From Nocardioides marmorisolisilvae (GTDB lineage Bacteria > Actinomycetota > Actinomycetes > Propionibacteriales > Nocardioidaceae), in the NCBI RefSeq assembly GCF_031656915.1, contig NZ_CP134227.1, positions 2,976,001 through 3,040,000 on the forward strand: 64,000 nucleotides of DNA, in the 5' to 3' direction. Of the stretch, positions 16,756 to 25,500 are shown piece after piece. Position numbers and translations under genes: made by a program. Below the pieces are notes generated by a model. That model did no database searches. It saw only the letters and a program-made list of their open reading frames with translations, and was not told the DNA's origin. The number at the start of each line of letters is the position of its first letter. The first letter of the stretch is position 1.

Positions 16756-18423
16756 ATGGACTTTGTGGACCCGGACGCGATCGTCGTCGGCGCCGGACTG
16801 GCCGGGCTCGTCGCCACCCACGAGCTGGTCAAGGCCGGGCGCCGGGTGCTGATGCTGGACCAGGAGAACCGCGCGAACCTCGGCGGTCAGGCGTTCTGGT
16901 CGCTGGGCGGGCTGTTCTTCGTCGACAGCCCCGAGCAGCGCCGGATGGGCATCAAGGACTCCCGGGAGCTGGCCTGGCAGGACTGGCTGGGCTCGGCCGG
17001 GTTCGACCGGCTGGACGGCGAGGACCATTGGGGCCACCGCTGGGCCCAGGCGTACGTCGACTTCGCGGCCGGCGAGAAGCGTGCCTACCTGCACGAGCTG
17101 GGGCTCCGCTCGGTGCCGATCGTGGGGTGGGCGGAGCGGGGCAGCGGCTCGGCGACCGGGCACGGCAACTCGGTGCCGCGCTTCCACCTGACCTGGGGAA
17201 CCGGACCGGAGGTGGTGCGGGTGTTCGCCGAGCCGGTACTCGCCGGCGAGGAGCGCGGCCTGGTGCAGTTCGGATTCCGGCACCGCGTCGACGAGCTCGT
17301 CGTCGAGGACGGTGTGGTGGTCGGCGTCCGCGGTGCGGTGCTCGCCCCCTCGGCAGAGGCCCGCGGCGTGAAGTCGTCGCGCGAGGTCGTCGACGAGTTC
17401 GAGCTGCGCGCACCCGCCGTGGTCGTCTCGTCGGGCGGCATCGGTCACAACCACGACCTGATCCGGGAGATCTGGCCGACCGAGCGGCTCGGGCCGGCAC
17501 CGAAGCACATGATCTCCGGGGTCCCCGCACATGTCGACGGCCGGATGCTGAAGATCACCGAGGACGCGGGCGGCAACATCGTCAACCGGGACCGGCTGTG
17601 GGCCTACACCGAGGGGATCCACAACTGGGACCCGATCTGGCCCGACCATGCGATCCGGATCATCCCCGGCCCCTCCTCGTTGTGGTTCGACGCCACCGGC
17701 CGTCGGTTCGCGTCGCCGAACTTCCCCGGCTTCGACTCCCTCGGCACCATGAAGGCGATCCTGGCGACCGGCTACGACTACTCGTGGTTCGTCCTGACCC
17801 AGACGATCATCGAGAAGGAGTTCGCGCTCTCGGGCTCCGAGCAGAACCCCGACGTCACGGACAAGGACATCGCCTTCATGGTGAAGTCCCGGCTCGCCGG
17901 TGGTGCCCCGGGCCCGGTGGAGGCGTTCAAGGAGCACGGCGAGGACTTCGTCGTCGCCGACTCGCTGCGTGAGCTCGTCGACGGGATGAACGCGCTCGGG
18001 CGAGACGGCGCGGTGGTCTCCTTCGACGAGCTCGAGCGTCAGATCGTCGCCCGCGACCGCGAGGTCGACAACGCGTTCTCCAAGGACATCCAGTTGATGG
18101 CGGTGCACAACGCGCGCAGGTCGCGCACCGACAGGCTGATCCGGGTGGCCAAGCCGCACAAGATCCTCGACCCGGCTCATGGCCCGCTGATCGCCGTACG
18201 CCTGAACATCTTGACCCGCAAGACCCTCGGCGGGCTGGAGACCAACCTCGACTCCCAGGTGATGCGCCCCGACGGCAGCGCGTTCCCCGGCCTGTACGCC
18301 GCCGGCGAGGTCGCCGGCTTCGGCGGTGGTGGGGTGCACGGCTACAACGCCCTCGAGGGCACCTTCCTCGGCGGCTGCATCTTCTCCGGTCGCGCCGCCG
18401 GCCGGGCGATCGCGCGGGGCTGA
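16756..18423 (+). CDS. FAD-binding dehydrogenase (fumarate reductase / ketosteroid dehydrogenase superfamily)
   Basis: A 555-residue flavoprotein. The N-terminal FAD site is IVVGAGLAGLVATHELVKAG, followed by the acidic residue in LMLDQEN. The C-terminal closing motif is GLYAAGEVAGFGGGGVHG, typical of the fumarate reductase/3-ketosteroid-dehydrogenase fold. Length and the GGQAFWSLGG segment match the actinobacterial 'putative FAD-binding dehydrogenase' group rather than true KstD. No transmembrane or secretion signal is present. The substrate is unknown; a steroid or other alicyclic ketone is plausible. The stop codon lies inside the left arm of a long dispersed palindrome. Confidence 0.82.
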   Translation: MDFVDPDAIVVGAGLAGLVATHELVKAGRRVLMLDQENRANLGGQAFWSLGGLFFVDSPEQRRMGIKDSRELAWQDWLGSAGFDRLDGEDHWGHRWAQAYVDFAAGEKRAYLHELGLRSVPIVGWAERGSGSATGHGNSVPRFHLTWGTGPEVVRVFAEPVLAGEERGLVQFGFRHRVDELVVEDGVVVGVRGAVLAPSAEARGVKSSREVVDEFELRAPAVVVSSGGIGHNHDLIREIWPTERLGPAPKHMISGVPAHVDGRMLKITEDAGGNIVNRDRLWAYTEGIHNWDPIWPDHAIRIIPGPSSLWFDATGRRFASPNFPGFDSLGTMKAILATGYDYSWFVLTQTIIEKEFALSGSEQNPDVTDKDIAFMVKSRLAGGAPGPVEAFKEHGEDFVVADSLRELVDGMNALGRDGAVVSFDELERQIVARDREVDNAFSKDIQLMAVHNARRSRTDRLIRVAKPHKILDPAHGPLIAVRLNILTRKTLGGLETNLDSQVMRPDGSAFPGLYAAGEVAGFGGGGVHGYNALEGTFLGGCIFSGRAAGRAIARG

Positions 18424-18514
18424 CTTTTCCCAGGTTAGGAACCCATCGGTCACGTTCACACACCGCAGATCGTGTGTGAAGAGTGACTATGGGTGCTTAA
18501 CCTGGGAAAAGTCA
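18421..18514. repeat. 94-bp nested palindromic repeat element, copy 1
   Basis: The outer arms TGACTTTTCCCAGGTTA (18421-18437) and TAACCTGGGAAAAGTCA (18498-18514) are perfect 17-bp complements. An inner stem pairs GTTCACACA (18454-18462) with TGTGTGAA (about 18473-18480). A related copy lies at about 60985-61066. The left arm includes the stop codon of the FAD-dehydrogenase gene. It is a mobile-looking REP/MITE-type element and could act as a transcription stop. Confidence 0.75.
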
Positions 18515-18520
18515 CCGCGC

Positions 18521-18526
18521 TAGGCT
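18521..18526 (+). promoter_or_regulatory. -10 box TAGGCT, leaderless start of the VOC gene
   Basis: TAGGCT ends 7 nt before ATG 18534 and begins 7 bp after the right arm of the palindromic element, so this promoter abuts the repeat. Confidence 0.5.
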
Positions 18527-18533
18527 CCCGTGC

Positions 18534-18911
18534 ATGAGCGGCAAGGTCGTGCACTTCGAGATCCCCTTCGATGACGCCGAGCGGGCCCACTCGTTCTACC
18601 GGGAGGCCTTCGGCTGGACGATCACCGAGATCCCGGAGATGCACTACTCGATCGTGCAGACCGGGCCGGTCGACGGCGATGGCTTCCCCGCGGAGAAGGG
18701 GTACGTCGGCGGCGGCATGCTCAAGCGGGAGAGCCCCACCGACCGGCCGGTGATCACGGTCGACGTCGATGACATCGACTCGGCGCTGGCCAAAATCGAG
18801 GAGCTCGGCGGGATGACCGTGCTCGGTCGCCAGGACGTCGGTGAGATGGGCTGGGCGGCGTACTTCAAGGACGTCGAGGGCAACCTGATGGGACTCTGGC
18901 AGAGCCGCTGA
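18534..18911 (+). CDS. VOC (glyoxalase/bleomycin-resistance fold) family protein
   Basis: A 125-residue single-domain VOC protein. VVHFEIPFDDAERAHSFY at the N-terminus and GNLMGLWQS at the C-terminus are the two halves of the paired beta-alpha-beta-beta-beta modules. Candidate metal ligands are His in VHFE and the acidic residue in DVEGN. VOC proteins bind small molecules or act as lyases and dioxygenases; nothing here fixes the substrate. Confidence 0.8.
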   Translation: MSGKVVHFEIPFDDAERAHSFYREAFGWTITEIPEMHYSIVQTGPVDGDGFPAEKGYVGGGMLKRESPTDRPVITVDVDDIDSALAKIEELGGMTVLGRQDVGEMGWAAYFKDVEGNLMGLWQSR

Positions 18912-19116
18912 CACGGGTCGGGAGTTCAAGGACCGGTCGAACGTCGACCCCGAACCGCCGTACTTGTCCACGATCCGCGGATCGATGTGCCGGGCGGCCT
19001 GCGGCTCACCGCGCCTTGGCGGCGTGACCAGGGTCGCGCACTGCGGATGCCCGGCAAGCATGGAGCTGGCCGGAGTCGGCTCTCCGAACTGCTACCGGGC
19101 CCGGCGCCCCCGGGGC

Positions 19117-19122
19117 TAGCGT
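19117..19122 (+). promoter_or_regulatory. -10 box TAGCGT, leaderless start of the gene at 19129
   Basis: TAGCGT ends 6 nt before GTG 19129 and decides this start. The 217-bp gap before the gene holds only short palindromes (for example GATCCGCGGATC near 18975) and no other gene that I can support. Confidence 0.45.
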
Positions 19123-19128
19123 CGGACG

Positions 19129-19932
19129 GTGACCTGGTGGGAAAGGCGCAACCGCGAGCTGGTCGGGCCGGAGCTGGCCGGCGAGCGGGTGCCGCCGTAC
19201 CTGATCGAGCTGCTCGAGGCGGTCGAGGAGTCCTACCTCGCGCTGGCCACGATGCCGGGGTGGCCGGACCCGCACGCCGACCCGGCTTCTCCCTATGGCC
19301 GGCGCGAGTCGACGGAGGACGAGTACTCCCGCTGCCTCGACCCCTGGAAGTACGCCGTGGTCCTCGATCGGGTGGAGGCCTGGGTGAGCTGCCTGGTCGA
19401 GCGCGGACTGGCCGAAGTCGTGGAGCTCGGCCTACCGATCCGACCGGCTCCTGCCGACGAGGTGGGCGACCCGGACTGGCTGCTGGTGCCGCACCTCGCT
19501 CTCGGTCGGGCGCGGCGGGTGCAGCCGCTGCTCGCGCCAGGGCTGCCCCTGGTGGTGGGCAGTTGGGACGCCACCGACGACCGTCCGGCGGGCGTGCTGC
19601 TCGCCGCGGGATCGCCCGCAGTGCCGATCCAGGACGTCCCCGACTGCGGTTGCGACGCCTGCGACGACGGCTCCGACCCGCTGCTGCAGGTCGTCGACGA
19701 GACCCTGCTTCACGTGCTCGACGGGTCGCTGCGGATGCGGGTGGAGGCGGGCACCACCAGTGCGCGCTGGTCCGGCGGGGGGCAGTCGTCGACCGTCTAC
19801 GGCGACGATCGCAGGGCTCGCCGGGCCGTGCTGGGGCCGGACCCGCATGAGTACGCCGGCTCGCCGTGGCATCCCGGTTGGCCCCTGCGTCAGCCCCAGG
19901 TCGAGGTTCGAGCCGAGCGCCCGCGCGAGTGA
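19129..19932 (+). CDS. uncharacterised protein (possibly DUF6226)
   Basis: A 267-residue soluble protein of unknown function. The N-terminal third is acidic and helical, with the notable stretch PGWPDPHADPAS then EDEYSRCLDPWKYAVV. A Cys cluster, CGCDACDD, lies near residue 170 and could bind a metal. It has no signal peptide and no membrane helix. The pattern recalls actinobacterial DUF6226 proteins, but I am not certain of that match. A long open frame on the opposite strand over this region is judged to be a shadow. Confidence 0.65.
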   Translation: MTWWERRNRELVGPELAGERVPPYLIELLEAVEESYLALATMPGWPDPHADPASPYGRRESTEDEYSRCLDPWKYAVVLDRVEAWVSCLVERGLAEVVELGLPIRPAPADEVGDPDWLLVPHLALGRARRVQPLLAPGLPLVVGSWDATDDRPAGVLLAAGSPAVPIQDVPDCGCDACDDGSDPLLQVVDETLLHVLDGSLRMRVEAGTTSARWSGGGQSSTVYGDDRRARRAVLGPDPHEYAGSPWHPGWPLRQPQVEVRAERPRE

Positions 19933-19982
19933 CCGGGGCCTGGCCCCGGCCCGGTGGGCCGCCGGAATAGCCAACAGCCCCG

Positions 19983-20004
19983 TGTCGTTGAACAGTCAAC
20001 GACA
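19983..20004. promoter_or_regulatory. 22-bp operator with perfect 9-bp inverted arms upstream of the LLM/FMN-reductase pair
   Basis: TGTCGTTGA and TCAACGACA are exact complements separated by ACAG. The site lies 11 bp before the start codon at 20016 and overlaps the space before the GGAGG ribosome site. The inner TTGA-N4-TCAA form is common for MarR-type repressors. No regulator gene is adjacent. Confidence 0.65.
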
Positions 20005-20015
20005 TTGGAGGCGAC

Positions 20016-21140
20016 ATGCAGATCGGCATCTTCAGCGTCGGCGACGTGACCGCCGACCCGACGACCGGCCGCACCCCGACCGAGCACCAGCGGATCAAGA
20101 ACACCCTCGAGCTGGCGAGGAAGGCCGAGGACGTCGGCCTGGACGTGGTCGCGCTCGGCCAGCACCACAACCCGCCGTTCGCGGCGAGCTCGCCGACCAC
20201 GACCCTGGCCCACATCGCCGCACAGACCGAGCGGATCGTGCTGTCCACCGCCACCACGCTGATCACCACGACCGACCCGGTCCGGATCGCGGAGGAGTAT
20301 GCCCAACTGCAGCACCTCTCCGACGGCCGCGTCGACCTGATGCTCGGTCGCGGCAACACCGGCCCGGTCTACCCGTGGTTCGGCAAGGACATCCGCGACG
20401 GCATCCCGCTCGCGATCGAGAACTACGCGCTGTTGCACCGGCTCTGGCGTGAAGACGTCGTGGACTGGGAGGGCAGGTTCCGCACCCCGCTGCAGGGCTT
20501 CACCTCGACGCCACGGCCCCTGGACGGGGTCCCGCCGTTCGTCTGGCACGGCTCGATCCGCTCGCCGGAGATCGCCGAGCAGGCGGCGTACTACGGAGAC
20601 GGGTTCTTCTCCAACCACATCTTCTGGCCGTCGTCGCACACCGCACAGATGGTCGCGCTCTATCGGCGCCGGTTCGAGCACTATGGCCACGGCACCGCCG
20701 CGCAGGCGATCGTCGGGCTCGGCGGTCAGTTCTTCATGAGGCGCAACAGCCAGGACGCGGTCACCGAGTTCCGTCCCTACTTCGACAACGCCCCCGTCTA
20801 TGGCCACGGTCCCTCGCTGGAGGACTTCAGCGCGCAGACCCCGCTGACCGTCGGGTCGCCGCAGCAGGTCCTCGAGCGCACCCTCGGGTTCCGGGAGTAC
20901 GTCGGTGACTACCAGCGTCAGCTGTTCCTGGTCGACCACGCCGGCCTGCCGCAGAAGACCGTCCTCGAGCAGCTCGACCTGCTCGGCGAGATCCTGCCCG
21001 ACCTGCGAGCCGGCTTCGCCGAGGGCCGCCCAGCCGACGTACCCGACGCGCCGACCCACGCCTCCCTGGTCCGCCGAGGCGGCGCAATCTTGCAGCCGGA
21101 GGACCTCGAGGCGGCGCAGATTCGCAGGAGCGCCCGATGA
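20016..21140 (+). CDS. LLM class flavin-dependent oxidoreductase, CE1758 family
   Basis: A 374-residue luciferase-like monooxygenase. The N-terminus MQIGIFSVGDVT and QHHNPPFAASSPTT match the CE1758 group, which works with a partner FMN reductase. That partner (CE1759 type) follows directly with a 4-bp overlap. The enzyme should use reduced FMN and O2 to oxidise an unknown small substrate. The start has a GGAGG ribosome site. The last 22 or so residues, after APTHASLV, are encoded by two copies of the dispersed CGAGGCGGCGCA repeat. They look like an added tail rather than part of the family fold. Confidence 0.88.
   Translation: MQIGIFSVGDVTADPTTGRTPTEHQRIKNTLELARKAEDVGLDVVALGQHHNPPFAASSPTTTLAHIAAQTERIVLSTATTLITTTDPVRIAEEYAQLQHLSDGRVDLMLGRGNTGPVYPWFGKDIRDGIPLAIENYALLHRLWREDVVDWEGRFRTPLQGFTSTPRPLDGVPPFVWHGSIRSPEIAEQAAYYGDGFFSNHIFWPSSHTAQMVALYRRRFEHYGHGTAAQAIVGLGGQFFMRRNSQDAVTEFRPYFDNAPVYGHGPSLEDFSAQTPLTVGSPQQVLERTLGFREYVGDYQRQLFLVDHAGLPQKTVLEQLDLLGEILPDLRAGFAEGRPADVPDAPTHASLVRRGGAILQPEDLEAAQIRRSAR
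21075..21125 (+). repeat. Two direct copies of the dispersed CGAGGCGGCGCA repeat inside a coding region
   Basis: Copy one is CGAGGCGGCGCAATCTTGC (21075-21093) and copy two is CGAGGCGGCGCAGATTCGC (21107-21125). The first matches the left arm at 5302 in 18 of 20 positions. Both are read as codons for the C-terminal tail of the LLM oxidoreductase (RRGGAILQP and LEAAQIRR). Confidence 0.7.
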
Positions 21141-21754
21141 CCCGGATCGTCGTGGTCACCGCCGGCCTGTCCGAGCCCTCCTCGACCCGGCTGCTCGCCG
21201 ACCGCCTCGGCGCGGCGACCCGGCAGCGGCTGGAGTCGGCAGGCCGTGAAGTAGCGCTGGACCAGGTGGAGCTGCGGGCTCTCGCGCACCCGATCGCCGA
21301 TGCCATGCTCACCGGCTTCGCCGCCGGCCCGCTGGCCGACGCCGTCGAGGCGGTACGTCGGGCCGACGCGCTGATCGTGGTCACACCGGTCTTCTCCGCG
21401 TCGTACTCGGGCCTGTTCAAGTCGTTCTTCGACGTCCTCGAGCCCGGCCTCCTCGAGGGCCTCCCGGTGCTGATCGCGGCCACCGCCGGGACGGCACGGC
21501 ACAGCCTGGTCCTCGAGCACGCGCTGCGGCCGCTGTTCGCCCACCTCAAGGCGGTGGTGGTGCCGACCGCGGTCTTCGCTGCGACCGAGGACTTCGGAGC
21601 AGGCGGCACGGGAGCCTTGCACCAGCGCGTCGAGCGGGCTGCCGGCCAGCTCGTCGACCTGCTGGTGGGGCCCGGCCCGCTGCGCTCGGCGACTGATCCT
21701 TTCGACGACCGATCCGAGGACTTCACCGACTTCGCCTCGCTGCTCGGCACCTGA
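21137..21754 (+). CDS. LLM-partnered FMN reductase, CE1759 family
   Basis: A 205-residue flavodoxin-fold NAD(P)H:FMN reductase. The N-terminal strand-loop is VVVTAGLSEPSSTR. The central VVTPVFSASYSGLFKSFFD segment contacts flavin and holds the dimer. It supplies FMNH2 to the monooxygenase encoded just upstream; the genes overlap by ATGA, so they are translationally coupled and probably repressed together through the operator at 19983-20004. Confidence 0.88.
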   Translation: MTRIVVVTAGLSEPSSTRLLADRLGAATRQRLESAGREVALDQVELRALAHPIADAMLTGFAAGPLADAVEAVRRADALIVVTPVFSASYSGLFKSFFDVLEPGLLEGLPVLIAATAGTARHSLVLEHALRPLFAHLKAVVVPTAVFAATEDFGAGGTGALHQRVERAAGQLVDLLVGPGPLRSATDPFDDRSEDFTDFASLLGT

Positions 21755-21848
21755 CACTGGCGGAGCCGCCGGCGCGGTGCCAGCCTGTGCAGGCAACCTT
21801 TCGCCCGGGTGCGGCGTCGAAGGGGCACGAGCCGCTCGGAGGTGTGAC

Positions 21849-22553
21849 GTGGGCAGGTTGACAGCGACGATCGTCGTGCTCGGGGTCCTGGTCGCCGGAT
21901 GTGGCAGTGGGGAGCACCCGTCGACCCACGCCACACAGGACCCCGCAGGCGTGCGCACGAGCGCTCAGAGCAGCCCGAGCCCGCCCGAGAGCGACGCGCC
22001 CACACCGACACCCGCGCCGGCGGGACGTGTGCGGATCCCGGCGTCCTTCCCGCTCGCTGCGGGTTGGGGCCGGGGTGGGGGCGACGGCCGGCCGCGCGTC
22101 CTGCGGCACCCGCTTGGTCTCGACGTACACGGTGTCGACGTCTACGTGCCCACCGGTGCGCTCGGCAGACGGACGATGCTCTTCGAGCTGCCCGAGTGGG
22201 TCCGCGGACGCGAGGTGGCGGTCTACGGGAGCCCGGCGGCGGCGCGGCACGTGATCGCCACCGTCGTACGGGATGCCCGGCAATCGCGACGCAGCCGCTC
22301 CGAGGACGGCTCCCGGCTACTGCGCAGGGTCCATCGTCTCCCCGACGGCACCGTCGAGGTGCTCAGCTGGCGGCGGCTCGAGGGTCATCCGGCGGTCGGC
22401 ACGCAGACCGTGCTGCTGCACCGGTCGGGCCGGGCGTTGCTGACCAGCACCGGCTCTGCCGAAGGCCAGGGGGCGGCCGGGGCGGCCCATCTGGCGCGCG
22501 AGGATCTCGGCATGCTCAGACCGGCCTTGGCAGCCCTGCCGGGCCTGGGCTGA
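21849..22553 (+). CDS. putative lipoprotein of unknown function
   Basis: From the GTG at 21849 the product is 234 residues and starts with a short lipoprotein signal (GRLTATIVVLGVLVAGC). The lipidated cysteine would be near residue 18. A Ser/Thr/Pro-rich linker of about 45 residues follows, then a beta-rich domain. The longer upstream frame adds residues without a signal and is rejected. It probably sits on the outer face of the membrane. No family is recognised. The next gene, recC, starts 30 bp downstream with its own promoter-like box. Confidence 0.65.
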   Translation: MGRLTATIVVLGVLVAGCGSGEHPSTHATQDPAGVRTSAQSSPSPPESDAPTPTPAPAGRVRIPASFPLAAGWGRGGGDGRPRVLRHPLGLDVHGVDVYVPTGALGRRTMLFELPEWVRGREVAVYGSPAAARHVIATVVRDARQSRRSRSEDGSRLLRRVHRLPDGTVEVLSWRRLEGHPAVGTQTVLLHRSGRALLTSTGSAEGQGAAGAAHLAREDLGMLRPALAALPGLG

Positions 22554-22571
22554 ACCGTCGGCGGCACCGCC

Positions 22572-22577
22572 TAGGGT
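22572..22577 (+). promoter_or_regulatory. -10 box TAGGGT, leaderless start of recC
   Basis: TAGGGT ends 6 nt before GTG 22584, giving recCBD its own promoter immediately after the lipoprotein gene. Confidence 0.5.
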
Positions 22578-22583
22578 GACGGC

Positions 22584-25500
22584 GTGGCGTTCACGGTGCA
22601 CCGGGCAGTTCGCGCCGACCTGCTGGCGGAGGGGTTGGCGCAGCTGCTGGGCGACCCGCTGCCCGACCCGTTCGCGCGCGAGCTGGTGATCGTCCCGGCC
22701 AGGGGCGTCGAGCGGTGGCTCAGCCAGCGACTCTCCCACTACCTCGGCACGTCCGGTCGCGACGACGGCGTCTGCGCGGCGGTCGACTTCCGCACCCCGC
22801 ACAGCCTGGTCGCGGAGCTGACCGGCACCACCGATGCCGACCCGTGGACGCCCGACGCCCTGGTCTGGCCGCTGCTGCGCGTGATCGACGACGCCTCCGG
22901 GCAGGAGTGGGCGCAGGTGCTCGCCACGCACCTCGGTCACGGTCTGGCGGACGAGCGCGAGGCGGCGCTGCGGCGGGGTCGCCGGTTCACCGTCGCGCGG
23001 CGGCTGGCTGGCATCTTCGCGTCGTACGCCGTGCAGCGGCCGGCCCTGCTCGATGACTGGGAGTCGGGCCGCGACACCGACGGCTGCGGCGACCCGCTGC
23101 CCGAGGACCTGCGCTGGCAGGCCGAGCTGTGGCGCCGCACCGTCGCGACCGTCGGTGTGCCGACACCCTGCGCCCGGCACCGGGCTGCGGTGGCAGCGCT
23201 CCGCGAGGGCCGGGGACCCCTCGGGCTGCCGCCCCGGATCTCCCTTTTCGGGCACACCACGATGACCGCCACCGAGCTCGAGCTGCTCGCGGCGCTCGGC
23301 GAGCACCGCGACGTGCACCTGTGGCTGCCGCATCCCTCCCCTGGGCTCTGGGACGACCGGGAGCCGCGGCACCCGTTGCTGGCGACCCTCGGTCGCGACG
23401 TGCGTGAGCTGCAGCAGGGCCTCGACCGGGTCGGCGCGGTCGACGAGGACGGCGGCGCCGTCCCGCCCCTGCCCGACACGCTCCTCGGCCACCTGCAGTC
23501 GGCGATCGCGACGGACACCCGGCCGGTGCCGGTGCCGGTTCGCGCCGAGGACGACACCGTGCAGGTGCACGCGTGCCACGGCCCGTCCCGCCAGGTCGAA
23601 GTGCTGCGCGAGGTGGTGCTCGGGCTGCTCGCCGACCATCCCGACCTCGAGCTCCGCGACATCGTGGTGATGTGTCCCGACGTCGAGCGCTACGCACCGC
23701 TGGTGGGCGCCGCCTTCGGTCTGGGCGACGCGGTCGCCGGCAGCCACCCCGGGCAACAGTTGCGGGTGATGCTCGCGGACCGGTCGCCGGTGCAGACCAA
23801 CCCGCTGCTGGGCGTGCTCGGCACCGTCCTCGACCTGGCCGACGGCCGGGTCAGCGCGAGCGCGGTGCTCGACCTGCTCGCGGCCGAGCCGGTGCGACGC
23901 CGGTTCGGGCTGACCGAGTCCGACCTCGAGACGGTGACCGGCTGGGTGGGGCGTGCCGGCATCCGCTGGGCCTACGACGAGGAGCACCGGGCCGAGCTGG
24001 GCCTGCCAGGCATCAAGCAGAACACCTGGCGCTTCGGGCTCGACCGGATCCTGGCCGGGGTCGCGCTCTCCGACGACTCCGACCTGTGGCTGGGGTCGAC
24101 GCTGCCGCTCGATGACGTCGCGAGCACGTCGATCGGCCTGGCCGGCCGGCTTGCTGAAGCGCTCGACCGCCTGCAGGGCCTCACGGAGGCACTTCGAGGC
24201 GACCACGCCGTCAGCGACCTCGTGCTGCTGCTGGCCCAGGGCGTCGAGCAGCTCACCGCCGCGTCGCGCGGCGAGGAGTGGCAGCTGGCTCAGCTCCACC
24301 GCGAGCTCGCTGGGATCGCCGAGGCCGCCGAGGGGGCGGGCGACCGGCTGCACCTCTCCCTCGCCGATGTCCGGGCGCTGCTGCACCGCAAGCTGGCCGG
24401 CCGACCGACCCGGGCCAGCTTCCGCACCGGTGCGCTCACCGTCTGCACGCTGACGCCGATGCGGTCCGTGCCGCACCGGGTGGTGTGCCTGCTCGGGCTC
24501 GACGACGAGGTGTTCCCGCGGCGGCCCAGCCGCGACGGCGACGACCTGCTCGTCCGCAACCGCCGACCGGGCGAGCGCGACCCCCGCAGCCAGGACCGCC
24601 AACTGCTGCTGGACGCGGTGATGGCCGCGGGCAGCCACCTGGTGATCACCTACACCGGCTTCCACGAGGCCACCGGTCACGCCCGGCCGCCGGCGGTGCC
24701 CCTGCAAGAACTCCTCGACGTGCTGCGCACCACCGCGCCCGACCGAGAGCCGGTGACCTGTCACCGGTCCCAGTCCTTCCACCCCGACTACCTCCGGCCC
24801 GACGGCCTGGTCGAGCGCGGCGGCCGGCACGGCACCTTCTCCTTCGACCCCGGGGCCGCCGGCGCGGCGACCGCCGCGACCGGCGAGCGCGCCGCGGTGC
24901 CCTCCCTGGCCGACCTCGACCTCGGCACGGCTCCGGTGACGGACATCGACGTCGCCGACCTCGTCGACGCCGTGGTCAACCCGGTGCGCGCATTCCTGCG
25001 CCGCCGGCTGCGGCTCGAGCTGCCCTGGGAGGACGAGCAGGTCCGCGACGCGCTGCCCGTCGATCTGCGGGGCCTCGACGAATGGCAGGTCGGCGACCGG
25101 ATGCTGCACGAGCTCCTCGCCGGTCGCACCCCGCAGGACGCCCTGCAGGCCGAGTGGCGCCGCGGTGCCCTGCCGCCGGGCCGCTACGGCTGGCGGATCG
25201 CCAAGCGGGTCTGCGACCAGGCCGGGCCGCTGGTGGAGGTGGCCGAGGCGTGCCGGCAGGGCATCGCGCCGTCTGCGGTGGACCTCGACGTCGACCTGGG
25301 CGACGGCCGCCGGCTGGTCGGCACGGTCCCCGGCCTGCACGGCGATCGCCTAGTCCGGGTCGGGTTCTCGCGCCTGCGTGCGAAGCAGCGGCTGGAGGCC
25401 TGGGTCGCACTGGTCGCGCTCGGCGTCGCCGGCCGATACGGCACGATCGCGGGCACGGTCGGCCGGGGCAGCGGTGGCGCGGAGCGCGCGACGTACCGCC

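Noticed and set aside
18926-20359. 477-codon minus-strand frame opposite the unknown gene at 19129
   Set aside because: It has long Arg/Pro/Ala runs and no ribosome site, and it would overlap the LLM gene and its operator.
22317-25340. 1007-codon minus-strand frame opposite recC (and a similar one opposite recB at 25184-28486)
   Set aside because: RecC and RecB have intact motifs and tight overlaps on the plus strand. The antisense products are biased in composition with no recognisable domain.
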